From the NCBI GenBank assembly GCA_964351395.1, contig CAYGOF010000003.1, positions 310,001-374,000 on the forward strand: a stretch of 64,000 nucleotides of DNA, given 5' to 3'. Below the pieces are notes generated by a model. It ran no database searches. It was not told where the DNA came from and was given only the letters and a program-made list of their open reading frames with translations. The stretch's first letter is position 1, and every line of letters begins with the position of its first letter. Source of the stretch: Imperialibacter sp964351395. Lineage in GTDB: Bacteria > Bacteroidota > Bacteroidia > Cytophagales > Cyclobacteriaceae. Below, piece after piece: positions 34,123 to 42,143 of this stretch. The translations under genes and the position numbers were made by a program.

Positions 34123-35169
34123 TTGCAAAAACTTTTCGATTTTACGACCATCATCCAGGAGGCCTGGCACGACTATGACCCTAGTCAATGCATCAAATCG
34201 ATTACAGACATAAGCGCCAAGGTATCTACTAACTATGTTTACCGAATAAAGCTTGATGATGACAGTTTTATCATCGCCAAACTTTCCTATTTCGGCAGGT
34301 ACGAGTACTTTGTAGAGGATCACACCATAATCAATGCGCTGGCTAATAACCTTCCGAGCCCTTTCGAGAACTTTGTGGCAAAATCTCTCACAAAACAAGG
34401 ACAACTTTACACCTATCGTTATCAGAACAGTTTACTCGATGCATGGGTAGTGTTTTACAACCCAATAAAAATTGACAGAAAACCACCGAAACGCTTAAAT
34501 GAAACCCAAATCGGGATTCTGGGGGAGGAATTAGCGAAATTCCATAAAGCCTGTAAAAAGATCAAAAACACGCTGCCCCGCAACTTTAAGCAAGCCAAAG
34601 ATGATCTTGATCAATTGGTTGAAATTCTCGAAACAGCACCTGGTCGCTTTGAATACCGGGGCCACCGGGAGACTATTCTTCAACAATGTGATCTCCTTTA
34701 TGAAAACACAGACCGGTTGAAGGCACAAAACTTTGAAACTATTCCCGTATTTATCGACTGGAATATTGGTAATTTTTCAGTTACCAAAGATTTTAAGTTC
34801 TATTCCCGCTGGGACTATGACTGGTTCAGAATGAGCAGTAGGGTAATGGACTTCTATTTTTTTAGCCGTGTGACGTCAGATATTGGAGATCGCACCATCT
34901 TTAGTTATTTGATAGATCCGCTGATGGAAGATCGATTCTTGATCTTCCTTAAAGCCTATCATGCTGTCTATCCGTTGACCCATGATGAAATTCTGTTTAT
35001 GAAAGAAGCTTACAGATTCTTTATCCTCAATTATGTGGTCAAAGACGGGCGATATTTCTTTCATGAGCTTTATTCCAGCCGCTTGCGGCAGGAAGCATTT
35101 GAAATCTATTTCCCTAACTTGGACAAGACCTTCGACGCAGATAAGATTTTCCGGGCCCTAAACTTGTAG
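34123..35169 (+). CDS. Aminoglycoside-phosphotransferase-fold kinase-like protein
   Basis: 348 aa, TTG start. N-terminal lobe has an SIIAKLSYFGRYEYF-like strand with a Lys candidate, and a DHTII helix. The catalytic loop appears as FIDWNIGNF, keeping the Asp and Asn of the D-x4-N motif but not the usual His before it; RWDYDWF downstream would supply the metal-binding Asp of the DFG equivalent. This is the APH/choline-kinase fold. The substrate is unknown. It precedes a HAD hydrolase by 3 bases, suggesting a kinase/phosphatase pair. Confidence 0.65.
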   Translation: MQKLFDFTTIIQEAWHDYDPSQCIKSITDISAKVSTNYVYRIKLDDDSFIIAKLSYFGRYEYFVEDHTIINALANNLPSPFENFVAKSLTKQGQLYTYRYQNSLLDAWVVFYNPIKIDRKPPKRLNETQIGILGEELAKFHKACKKIKNTLPRNFKQAKDDLDQLVEILETAPGRFEYRGHRETILQQCDLLYENTDRLKAQNFETIPVFIDWNIGNFSVTKDFKFYSRWDYDWFRMSSRVMDFYFFSRVTSDIGDRTIFSYLIDPLMEDRFLIFLKAYHAVYPLTHDEILFMKEAYRFFILNYVVKDGRYFFHELYSSRLRQEAFEIYFPNLDKTFDADKIFRALNL

Positions 35170-35172
35170 TTC

Positions 35173-36033
35173 ATGCACATCAAAAGCTTTAAGTCAGTAG
35201 TTTCAAATTATAAGACAGTATTCTTTGATGCATTTGGCGTGCTCAAGAATTACAAAGGGCTTATTCCAGGTATTGAAAATACCTTTACCTACCTGGAAGA
35301 GCAGGGCATCAACTATTTCATCCTGACGAATGACGCGTCAAGAAGCCCACTGCAATTGGCTGAGAAATACCAGCGCCTCGGAATCCCAAATATAACCGAA
35401 GACAAAATTGTTTCATCAGGCATGCTGGCCAAAGAATACCTCACACTTAAAGTAAAAAAAGGCGCGGTGGCATTCCTTGGCACAGAGGAATCGGCACACT
35501 ATATCGAAACCAACGACTTAAAGACTGTCCCTATCTCGACACTCGATATCGAAAAAGTCAATGAAATAAACGCCTTGGTGTTTCTTGACGACGAGGGGTT
35601 TGATTGGAATCACGACATCAACAAAGTGGTCAATCTGCTAAGAATGAGAAATATTCCTGCGATTGTAGCCAATACTGACTACGCCTATCCGGTAACTAAA
35701 CACCAGGTTGCGATTGCTGTGGGCAGTTTGGCCGACATGGTGGAAACCATTGTGGGTAAACAATTTATCCGGTTTGGAAAACCAGATGCTCAAATGTTCA
35801 ATTTTGCCTATGAGCACTCAATCACCAATGGAGTAAAAGTATCGAAGGATGAGATTTTGATGGTGGGTGACACGTTGATCACTGACATCATCGGAGGAAA
35901 CAAATTTGGCCTTGATACGGTACTCGTGCTCACGGGAAATACCCTGGAAGAGCAAGCTGAATTGCGCATTCAGACCACCGGAATCATTCCTACTTTTATT
36001 TGCCAATCGGCAGTCATCGAAAAAGATGAATAG
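35173..36033 (+). CDS. HAD-superfamily phosphatase, class IIA (NagD-like)
   Basis: 286 aa. Motif I DAFGVLKN (nucleophile Asp preceded by VFF), motif II LTNDAS, motif III Lys near VKKGAV, and motif IV GDTLITDIIGG. A class IIA cap domain sits between about residues 85 and 200. NagD-like enzymes dephosphorylate small sugar or nucleotide phosphates. Starts 3 bases after the kinase-fold gene, so the two probably act on the same or related compounds. Confidence 0.88.
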   Translation: MHIKSFKSVVSNYKTVFFDAFGVLKNYKGLIPGIENTFTYLEEQGINYFILTNDASRSPLQLAEKYQRLGIPNITEDKIVSSGMLAKEYLTLKVKKGAVAFLGTEESAHYIETNDLKTVPISTLDIEKVNEINALVFLDDEGFDWNHDINKVVNLLRMRNIPAIVANTDYAYPVTKHQVAIAVGSLADMVETIVGKQFIRFGKPDAQMFNFAYEHSITNGVKVSKDEILMVGDTLITDIIGGNKFGLDTVLVLTGNTLEEQAELRIQTTGIIPTFICQSAVIEKDE

Positions 36034-36087
36034 TTGAATAGCGTAAAACTCCAAGTTACCCGTCTTAACTACTAAACCATCGTATCC

Positions 36088-37134
36088 ATGATCAAAAGTT
36101 TCGGTAAAGCACCTGAAAAGAAAGTAGTTAACCAGTCGCCACAATTTAAAAAGGGAAAGTTTCAAAATCCAGTTCCTACCAATGCAGCCTCTTTTAAGGA
36201 GATGCCACATGTAATGAGGCGGTATATGAAGCGAAAAGCTGAAAAAGCACCCAACGAGGATTATAAGTTTTTTGAAACCAACAGAGACATTGTTAACGTT
36301 CTCGACAAGACGGGTGTGTATTTAAACTGGCTAGGGCATGCCGCTATTCTGATTCACGCCAAAGGGAAATACTTTCTACTCGACCCGATGCTTGGAGAAA
36401 GAGCTTCCCCATTTGAATGGATGGGCCCTAAACGATATACGCCTTCGCCAATTCAGCCCGACAAGCTACCTGCAATCGAGGCCGTTGTCCTCTCTCACGA
36501 TCACTACGATCACCTGGATTACGCAACTATTAAAGCGTTGAAAGCCAAAGTAAAAAAATTCATTGTGCCTGTGGGGGTCTCGGCTCACCTGGAACATTGG
36601 GGCATAGACAAGGCCAAAATTGTGGAAAAAGACTGGTGGGAAACCTACGAAGGCGACGGATACAATTTTACAGCCGCTCCAGCACGACATTTTTCTGGCC
36701 GACTTTTTTCCCGTGACAATACCCTTTGGTGTTCCTGGATTTTACGTTTTAACGACACCAATATTTACTTTGCTGGCGATTCAGGCTACTTCGATGGTTA
36801 TTCTGAGATAGGTGAAAAATACGGCCCTTTCGATATGTCACTGATGCCGATAGGAGCCTATGACCCTGCCTGGCACGACATTCACCTCAATCCTGAAGAA
36901 GCAGTAGAAGCTTTTCTTCAGCTAAAGGGAGGGCAGTTTTACCCTACCCATTGGGGTACTTTTGACCTGGCACTGCACAGCTGGTACGAGCCTATAAAAT
37001 GGCTCAACGAACTTGCCGAGGCACATAAAATCAAAACAGTAACCCCAGCACCAGGCCAATGGGTGCATCTTTTTGACAACGCTACCGAAAAAAATTGGTG
37101 GCAAAAGTACTCCAGTGAGCTAGGAAACTTATAG
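36088..37134 (+). CDS. Metallo-beta-lactamase-fold hydrolase (NAPE-PLD/UlaG-like)
   Basis: 348 aa. Zinc-binding motif SHDHYDHLD near residues 134-142, with NWLGHAAILI before it, FAGDSGYF later, and a final LMPIGAY then PTHWGTFDLALHSWYEP block that carries the last His. Similar in plan to N-acylphosphatidylethanolamine phospholipase D and UlaG-type lactonases. No signal peptide; an N-terminal basic tail of about 45 residues precedes the fold. The reaction is not known. Confidence 0.85.
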   Translation: MIKSFGKAPEKKVVNQSPQFKKGKFQNPVPTNAASFKEMPHVMRRYMKRKAEKAPNEDYKFFETNRDIVNVLDKTGVYLNWLGHAAILIHAKGKYFLLDPMLGERASPFEWMGPKRYTPSPIQPDKLPAIEAVVLSHDHYDHLDYATIKALKAKVKKFIVPVGVSAHLEHWGIDKAKIVEKDWWETYEGDGYNFTAAPARHFSGRLFSRDNTLWCSWILRFNDTNIYFAGDSGYFDGYSEIGEKYGPFDMSLMPIGAYDPAWHDIHLNPEEAVEAFLQLKGGQFYPTHWGTFDLALHSWYEPIKWLNELAEAHKIKTVTPAPGQWVHLFDNATEKNWWQKYSSELGNL

Positions 37135-37153
37135 AACAGTGCGTGCAGAAGAC

Positions 37154-38086
37154 TTAATTCCTTTTTAGCAAAATGTAATTTTGAAAGCCCCAGAGCGAGC
37201 GCCCACCTCTCAGTTTTTGCTCAATAAAAGTAAGCATTCGGTAGCGTAGCTTATCATGCTTGTGGTTTCGAAGCGCCGGTCTGTTAGGATATAACTTATC
37301 CTGCCAGTCAAACTTCTCTATCCAATCTTTCATTACTGCTGGGTGACTGTCTTTAAATTGATCAAGTTTACTTAGGTCACCATAATCGAAAAGCTGCGAT
37401 GCATCTATGCCTGAAGAGTTTCCTTTGAGGTTATTTCTATGATTGATGGTCTTTTTTTGCATTAACTCGGGTGGCCGCACAAATCCATAGTGGTGGATGC
37501 ATGCATCTATCTTAACAACCTTAAGCTTTCGAGTCCCCTCCTTCTGAAAGTAGTCTTTTCCGTCAAAATCAGGGATGACTCGGAAAGACTGAGCGTCTTT
37601 CCAGGAGTGGATGTCCTTTCTATTTCTAATCACCCGAATTTCTAGCGGATAAAGCACATGAGTCACCAAATGGTGCTCAAAGTCTCCCCAGAAATGTTTG
37701 TAGTCAAAAAGAAAGCCCTCCACTTCAGCATCATTTTTGTATTTCTCGCAAGCAGCCGCTACGACCGAAAGGTATTTCTCATGAATTGCCTCATCGCTTT
37801 GGATATAAAACAGCCAGTCACCCTGACATGCCTCTCTGGCAATGTCGGTTTGGTGTGCGTATTCCATTCCTCGCGGATATTTCTTCTGATCCCAAACCGT
37901 ATCTATGATCCTTATCTTATCAGATTGAATAGCCAAAATTTCCTCTCTTGTATGATCATCAGTATCATTGTCGCCAAGGGCCACAACGAATTCATCAACA
38001 ATTGGCAGCACCGACTCAATGGCGGCTTTTACAGGATAAAATAATTTGGTGGCATTTCGAACGAAGGTAAACCCGCTTATTTTCAT
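37154..38086 (-). CDS. Glycosyltransferase family 2-like protein
   Basis: 310 aa from ATG 38086, which opens the GT-A fold directly (MKISGFTFVRNATKLFYPV). Donor-binding GDNDTDDHTREE is followed by a D-x-D-like YIQSDEAIH segment near residue 100, then FLFDYKHFWGDFE. Most such enzymes add a sugar to a lipid or polysaccharide acceptor; the acceptor cannot be told. A second start 141 bases upstream is possible but the added residues are not protein-like. It is convergent with the MBL gene. Confidence 0.82.
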   Translation of the reverse strand: MKISGFTFVRNATKLFYPVKAAIESVLPIVDEFVVALGDNDTDDHTREEILAIQSDKIRIIDTVWDQKKYPRGMEYAHQTDIAREACQGDWLFYIQSDEAIHEKYLSVVAAACEKYKNDAEVEGFLFDYKHFWGDFEHHLVTHVLYPLEIRVIRNRKDIHSWKDAQSFRVIPDFDGKDYFQKEGTRKLKVVKIDACIHHYGFVRPPELMQKKTINHRNNLKGNSSGIDASQLFDYGDLSKLDQFKDSHPAVMKDWIEKFDWQDKLYPNRPALRNHKHDKLRYRMLTFIEQKLRGGRSLWGFQNYILLKRN

Positions 38087-38515
38087 TATTGAATGGTCAA
38101 AACTGAGCGTTGCAGGCGGTAAAGTAACTAAAATAATTTCAACTTGTGGCGGTGGAAACCATCCACTTACTGCAATACAGCTTGTAATACGAGCCCATTC
38201 AACGGCTAAATGAATTCGGCAAAACACATCAGATCAAAAAAAAATAACCCTAAGGCAGAAAAGACTTGCTTATCGCTTCACCGACCTGACCAGCAAAGAA
38301 TGATGGCAACAGAAAAAAATACTAAGCCATTTGGAATAAGAATTAGTACGACAATGCTTCTAATACTGCTAACCAACAACATTGTCAAGGCCCGTTATTT
38401 CTCATTAAAAAAACGACTAACGAGCAAGCACAAATATTTTCGGGATCTGATGAAGGAACACGTTTTTCAAAGATAGGAGAAGCAAGTAAGGCTGGCCAAG
38501 ATGAGGCCCAGGCAT
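38087..38515. other. Intergenic region without a supported gene
   Basis: About 430 bases between the glycosyltransferase start and the iscA terminator. A forward open frame of 88 codons (38210-38476) has no recognisable family, no promoter and a Lys/Arg/Ser-rich composition unlike nearby proteins, so I do not call it a gene. Confidence 0.5.
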
Positions 38516-38538
38516 AAAAAAAGCCGTTTTCCAACGGC
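38516..38538 (-). terminator. Intrinsic terminator of the iscA operon
   Basis: On the minus strand, GCCGTT-GGAA-AACGGC (stem 38523-38528 with 38533-38538) is followed by seven T (38522-38516). Lies 27 bases beyond the stop of the IscA-type gene. Confidence 0.8.
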
Positions 38539-38564
38539 TAATTTCAATAAGGTTCCTGTTTTTT

Positions 38565-38894
38565 TTAAACAGCGAAGCTCTCACCACACCCGCAGGTACG
38601 GCTAGCATTGGGGTTCACGAAGTGAAAACCTTTGCCGTTCAATCCATCACTGAAATCCAGCGTAGTACCAATTAGATAAAGCAGACTGCGCTTGTCAACC
38701 AGGATTTTCACTCCTTTGTCTTCAAAAATCTCATCTGTCGGTTTTACCTCAGAGTCGAATTCCAGGTTGTACATCAACCCTGAGCAACCACCACCCTGCA
38801 CAGCCACACGGATATTGTGATCCGTTGTATGACCGTCCTTCTGACGAAATTCAACGATCTTTTCTTTCGCTATATCTGTTATTCCTATGTCCAT
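38565..38894 (-). CDS. HesB/IscA-type iron-sulfur cluster assembly protein
   Basis: 109 aa. A-type carrier with three conserved cysteines: Cys in QGGGCSGLMYN, and the pair in TCGCGESF at the C-terminus. DKRSLLYLIGTTLDFSDG is the typical central segment. It accepts clusters and passes them to apo-proteins. Follows a conserved Bacteroidota hypothetical gene by 4 bases, from which it is expressed. Ends at an intrinsic terminator. Confidence 0.95.
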   Translation of the reverse strand: MDIGITDIAKEKIVEFRQKDGHTTDHNIRVAVQGGGCSGLMYNLEFDSEVKPTDEIFEDKGVKILVDKRSLLYLIGTTLDFSDGLNGKGFHFVNPNASRTCGCGESFAV

Positions 38895-38898
38895 AGTA

Positions 38899-39309
38899 TT
38901 AAGTCATTGGGTTTAAAACGCAACTATAAACAGTCATTGTATTTACATCACGCCCATAATAAAGTTTATCCAGGGCATCGTACATATTCTTTGCTCTGAA
39001 ATAAGAGGTTTGAAGCTCTTTCATCTCCTTGGAGATCCACTGAATGGTGTAGCTATATTCCTTTTCCCGATAGTTTTTCACATAATCGAGCATCTTCAAA
39101 AGGGCTTCAACTTTGTCCAATCCAATTTCAGTGCGAAATAGGAAAGACTGGTTATGCCTTGGGTTGACGGTGATAAGGTCCAGCTTAGCTTTACCTCCTT
39201 CCAACGTCGTATACTCAAAAATCAGCTCGCTACTTTTGAGGCCGAGGTAGGTCTTTATTTCATTCTGTACCCTGGCGGCATCAGCATGCACATCGGTTCT
39301 TATTTCCAT
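38899..39309 (-). CDS. Conserved hypothetical protein upstream of iscA-type gene
   Basis: 136 aa, soluble. N-terminal helix ADAARVQNEIKTYLGL, a beta-rich centre (ELIFEYTTLEGGKAKLDLITVN) and helical C-terminus (EALLKMLDYVKNYREKEYSYTIQW). I do not recognise the family. Its coupling to the A-type cluster carrier suggests a role in Fe-S assembly or the cell's response to it, by inference only. Its leader holds a strong inverted repeat just after the predicted start of transcription. Confidence 0.6.
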   Translation of the reverse strand: MEIRTDVHADAARVQNEIKTYLGLKSSELIFEYTTLEGGKAKLDLITVNPRHNQSFLFRTEIGLDKVEALLKMLDYVKNYREKEYSYTIQWISKEMKELQTSYFRAKNMYDALDKLYYGRDVNTMTVYSCVLNPMT

Positions 39310-39378
39310 CCAAACAATGATGTTTGATACAAGCTTCCAAAACGATTTATAGCATGTAGACTACAAATCAGCATTACT

Positions 39379-39408
39379 AGAAACTTTTCCTTAAGAAGAA
39401 AAGTTTCT
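39379..39408. repeat. 11-bp-arm inverted repeat in the iscA-operon leader
   Basis: AGAAACTTTTC at 39379-39389 and its exact complement at 39398-39408 around CTTAAGAA. It lies within bases of the inferred transcription start of the leftward operon, and also upstream of the methylmalonyl-CoA epimerase gene. May be a 5' stem-loop in the leader or an operator shared by both promoters. Confidence 0.7.
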
Positions 39409-39417
39409 TCAACTTTG

Positions 39418-39448
39418 CAAAAGTAAACAATCGCCCCACGGTTTCAAA
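39418..39448 (-). promoter_or_regulatory. Bacteroidota-type promoter of the iscA operon
   Basis: On the minus strand TTTG (39448-39445), a 19-base spacer and TACTTTTG (39425-39418), an exact TAnnTTTG match. Start of transcription would be near 39411, about 100 bases before the first ATG at 39309. Confidence 0.6.
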
Positions 39449-39463
39449 CTATCCCCGGCCAGA

Positions 39464-39865
39464 ATGACTAACGTAGAACATATCGGAATCGCTGTAAAAA
39501 GCCTCAATGAAGCGAATTCGCTTTATGAAAAGCTACTGGGTGTAGCTCCCTATAAAAGTGAAGAAGTAGCTTCCGAAGGAGTTGTAACCTCGTTTTTTAA
39601 AGTAGGCGCTACCAAGATTGAGCTTCTGGAAGGGAGTAATAGTGCCAGTCCAATTTCAAAGTTCATCGAAAAGCGCGGAGAGGGAATTCATCACGTAGCC
39701 TTTGAAGTGGAAAACATTCATGCCGAAATGAAAAGGTTAAGGGAGGAAGGGTTTGTACTATTAAATGAGGAACCAAAAAAAGGTGCAGACAATAAACTGG
39801 TCTGCTTCGTTCATCCAAAAAGCACCGGTGGTGTGCTGATTGAGCTTTGCCAGGAAATAAGATAA
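39464..39865 (+). CDS. mce: Methylmalonyl-CoA epimerase
   Basis: 133 aa. Vicinal-oxygen-chelate fold with the family's two repeats: VEHIGIAVKSLNEANSLYEKLLG at the N-terminus and GEGIHHVAFEVENIHAEM, with metal-binding His residues in each and Glu near VLIELCQE at the end. It converts the S to the R form of methylmalonyl-CoA in propionate and odd-chain or valine/isoleucine breakdown. Its stop lies 2 bases before thiL. The mutase subunits are not in the window. Confidence 0.92.
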   Translation: MTNVEHIGIAVKSLNEANSLYEKLLGVAPYKSEEVASEGVVTSFFKVGATKIELLEGSNSASPISKFIEKRGEGIHHVAFEVENIHAEMKRLREEGFVLLNEEPKKGADNKLVCFVHPKSTGGVLIELCQEIR

Positions 39866-39867
39866 TT

Positions 39868-40902
39868 ATGAGTGAACAACCTAAGAGAACAGAGTTAGCA
39901 GAATTAGGCGAATTTGGCCTAATTGATAGGATCAGCGAGAAATTCAAGCCCGTTAACCCTTCCACCTTTATTGGAATTGGCGATGATGCTGCCATTATCA
40001 AGACTGGCGACAAGGTAATGCTTGTTTCGACCGACATGCTGATGGAGGGCATACATTTTGACTTATCCTATATCCCGCTAGCACATTTGGGCTATAAAGC
40101 AGTGGCCGTGAATGTATCGGACATTGCGGCCATGAATGGTATCCCCACTCAAATCACTGTTAGTATTGGAATAAGTAATAGGTTCTCACTTGAGGCCATT
40201 GATGCGCTGTACGAAGGCATTCGAATGGCCTGTGAGAACTACAAAGTTGACCTGGTAGGTGGCGACACAACTTCATCTGCCTCAGGCCTTGCCATTTCTA
40301 TCACTGCCATCGGGGAGGCCGATCCTGACAAGGTAAGCCTGAGAAGCGGGGCAAAAAAAGGGGATATTGTTTGCGCTACTGGAGACCTGGCCGGAGCTTA
40401 TATCGGCTTACAGGTCTTGGAGCGGGAGAAACAGGTATTCAAGGCCAATCCCGACATGCAGCCTAATCTTTCGCCTTACGACTATCTTGTGAAAAGACAG
40501 CTCAAGCCAGATGCCCGCATGGATATTATTCACGAGCTGAGGGAGTTAAATATTGTGCCTACATCGATGATTGATATTTCAGATGGATTGGCATCAGAGC
40601 TTTTCCATATTTGTAAGCAGTCTGATCTTGGGGTAAAAATTTACGAAGACAAGCTGCCGATTGACACCCTTACCTACAATACTGCTGTAGAATTTCAGCT
40701 TGATCCCATCACCTGCGCACTCAATGGGGGTGAAGATTATGAGCTGCTATTTACCATTAGCCAGGAAGACTTTGAAAAGCTGAAAAACCATATGGATATC
40801 CACTTCATCGGATATATGACGGAAGCAAAAGAAGGAAAGCATTTGATTACGAAAAACGGAAATGCCGTAGAGCTCAAAGCACAGGGCTGGAAGCATTTTT
40901 AA
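39868..40902 (+). CDS. thiL: Thiamine-monophosphate kinase
   Basis: 344 aa from ATG 39868. An upstream TTG (39847) would overlap mce and is not needed. ThiL pattern: FGLIDRISEKF, FIGIGDDAAII (ATP and Mg sites), STDMLMEGIHFDL, VNVSDIAAMNG, LVGGDTTSS and GEDYELLF. Phosphorylates thiamine monophosphate to the diphosphate cofactor. Follows mce tightly, so the pair is probably co-transcribed for reasons of proximity rather than pathway. Confidence 0.96.
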   Translation: MSEQPKRTELAELGEFGLIDRISEKFKPVNPSTFIGIGDDAAIIKTGDKVMLVSTDMLMEGIHFDLSYIPLAHLGYKAVAVNVSDIAAMNGIPTQITVSIGISNRFSLEAIDALYEGIRMACENYKVDLVGGDTTSSASGLAISITAIGEADPDKVSLRSGAKKGDIVCATGDLAGAYIGLQVLEREKQVFKANPDMQPNLSPYDYLVKRQLKPDARMDIIHELRELNIVPTSMIDISDGLASELFHICKQSDLGVKIYEDKLPIDTLTYNTAVEFQLDPITCALNGGEDYELLFTISQEDFEKLKNHMDIHFIGYMTEAKEGKHLITKNGNAVELKAQGWKHF

Positions 40903-40983
40903 TAGAAATAGAGTCGACGCTCAAATTAAGACCGATTCCATTTCACAAAATCAACCTTCAAAGGCGGGTAAACTTTAGTCGTT

Positions 40984-41928
40984 TTATTCCAACCTCGGCG
41001 TAATGATAATATTCCTGAATTCAATCGCTCCATGATCGCCCTGGAACATGATCGGGCCTGGATCGGTTTCATTGTTGTCGAGCGCACCACCTGTCATGCC
41101 GTCAATGGTCTGGTCGCTGATAATCGTTTTTTCATTTAGCACGACAGTTACCCTTCGTCCAATGAGAGTAATGTCATAAGACTGCCAAACGCCCGCTTTT
41201 CTTGCTACCATCTCATTAGGAGTAATAAGTCCATAAACACCGCCTAACAGCCCACTAGACGGCTCCATGCCATAGCTGTCTACAATCTGAACTTCATACC
41301 TGCCACGAAGGTATACGCCACTGTTGCTTCCTTCTGGATAACGAAACTCGACATGCAATTTAAAATCGTTGAATTTCTGTTCTGATACAAGATTAGAACC
41401 CGACTCTTCACTTGTAAGGACACCTGCCACTACCTTCCATTGGTTGTCGCCCATGGCTTTCCAGCCACTCAGGTCACGCCCATTGAACAATGTAATAGGC
41501 TCTCCCCATTCAGGGCTATCAGTATAGGTCAGTTTTGGTGCCCTTGTTCCTACCCAGTTATACTTTTTACCATCTGTTAGCAGCACCGTCCCTTTCAACT
41601 GATCACCGGTAAGCTGTCCTTCAAAAACCAAATTTCCTTCTCCTTGCTCCCACTGCGGCGGTATAGCAAAACTGAACTTCCCATCTTTCATTTTTACCTC
41701 GGCAATTGGTCGGGCACTCCCGGACGCATGGCAAAACCGACCGACAAGCGTATGATAACCTGAGTGCTGAATTTCCAACCAGGAGGGCAGCTCCTTGCCT
41801 TCTTTGGTGATCTTTAAGTTCCAGCGCCCTTCAATGGGGTTTGGCTCCTGGGCGAAGGCGAAGTGAAAATTGGCTGCAAATAATAAGATGGTTGCAGTCA
41901 GCATAAATTTAGTCGTGCTTTTCATCAT
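40984..41928 (-). CDS. Exported DUF1080 (3-keto-disaccharide hydrolase-like) protein
   Basis: 314 aa from the ATG at 41928 (an adjacent ATG at 41925 starts one residue later). Signal peptide ends at AFAQ near residue 27. A short N-terminal beta domain precedes the LamG-like DUF1080 domain: TLFNGRDLSGWKAM, LVSEQKFNDFKLHVEFRYPEGSNSGVYLRGRYEVQI and a GVWQSYDI strand. Family members hydrolyse 3-keto glycosides or bind glycans at the surface. No partner oxidoreductase is near. Confidence 0.85.
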   Translation of the reverse strand: MMKSTTKFMLTATILLFAANFHFAFAQEPNPIEGRWNLKITKEGKELPSWLEIQHSGYHTLVGRFCHASGSARPIAEVKMKDGKFSFAIPPQWEQGEGNLVFEGQLTGDQLKGTVLLTDGKKYNWVGTRAPKLTYTDSPEWGEPITLFNGRDLSGWKAMGDNQWKVVAGVLTSEESGSNLVSEQKFNDFKLHVEFRYPEGSNSGVYLRGRYEVQIVDSYGMEPSSGLLGGVYGLITPNEMVARKAGVWQSYDITLIGRRVTVVLNEKTIISDQTIDGMTGGALDNNETDPGPIMFQGDHGAIEFRNIIITPRLE

Positions 41929-42038
41929 CAAGGAGGTTAAATTAATCTCTTTCGTTTGGTAGAGGCTGAAGTTATTGAGGTGGTGACAAAAATCAAACAA
42001 AGAAAGGACAAGCTTTTTTTGTCCCAGTGATCCAAGAC

Positions 42039-42069
42039 AAAAAAAAGCCTCCCCCAAGCAGAAAAGGCT
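42039..42069 (-). terminator. Candidate intrinsic terminator downstream of the BlaR1-type gene
   Basis: On the minus strand AGCCT and AGGCT (42069-42065 and 42050-42046) frame a 14-base loop, followed by eight T (42046-42039). Lies 75 bases beyond the stop at 42144. Confidence 0.5.
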
Positions 42070-42099
42070 ATTCAAATATGTTATTGCTTACAAACACGG

Positions 42100-42127
42100 A
42101 AAACCCGCTTTAAAAAAAGCAGGTTTT
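42100..42127 (-). terminator. Second hairpin downstream of the BlaR1-type gene
   Basis: Arms of 12 bases with one mismatch (42100-42111, 42116-42127) and a 4-base loop, 16 bases past the stop. The U-rich stretch is inside the stem, so it may end transcription inefficiently or protect the 3' end. Confidence 0.35.
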
Positions 42128-42143
42128 ACCAAACTGATAAATG

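Noticed and set aside
38210..38476. Forward open frame of 88 codons
   Set aside because: No family, no promoter, unusual composition, and no conserved context.
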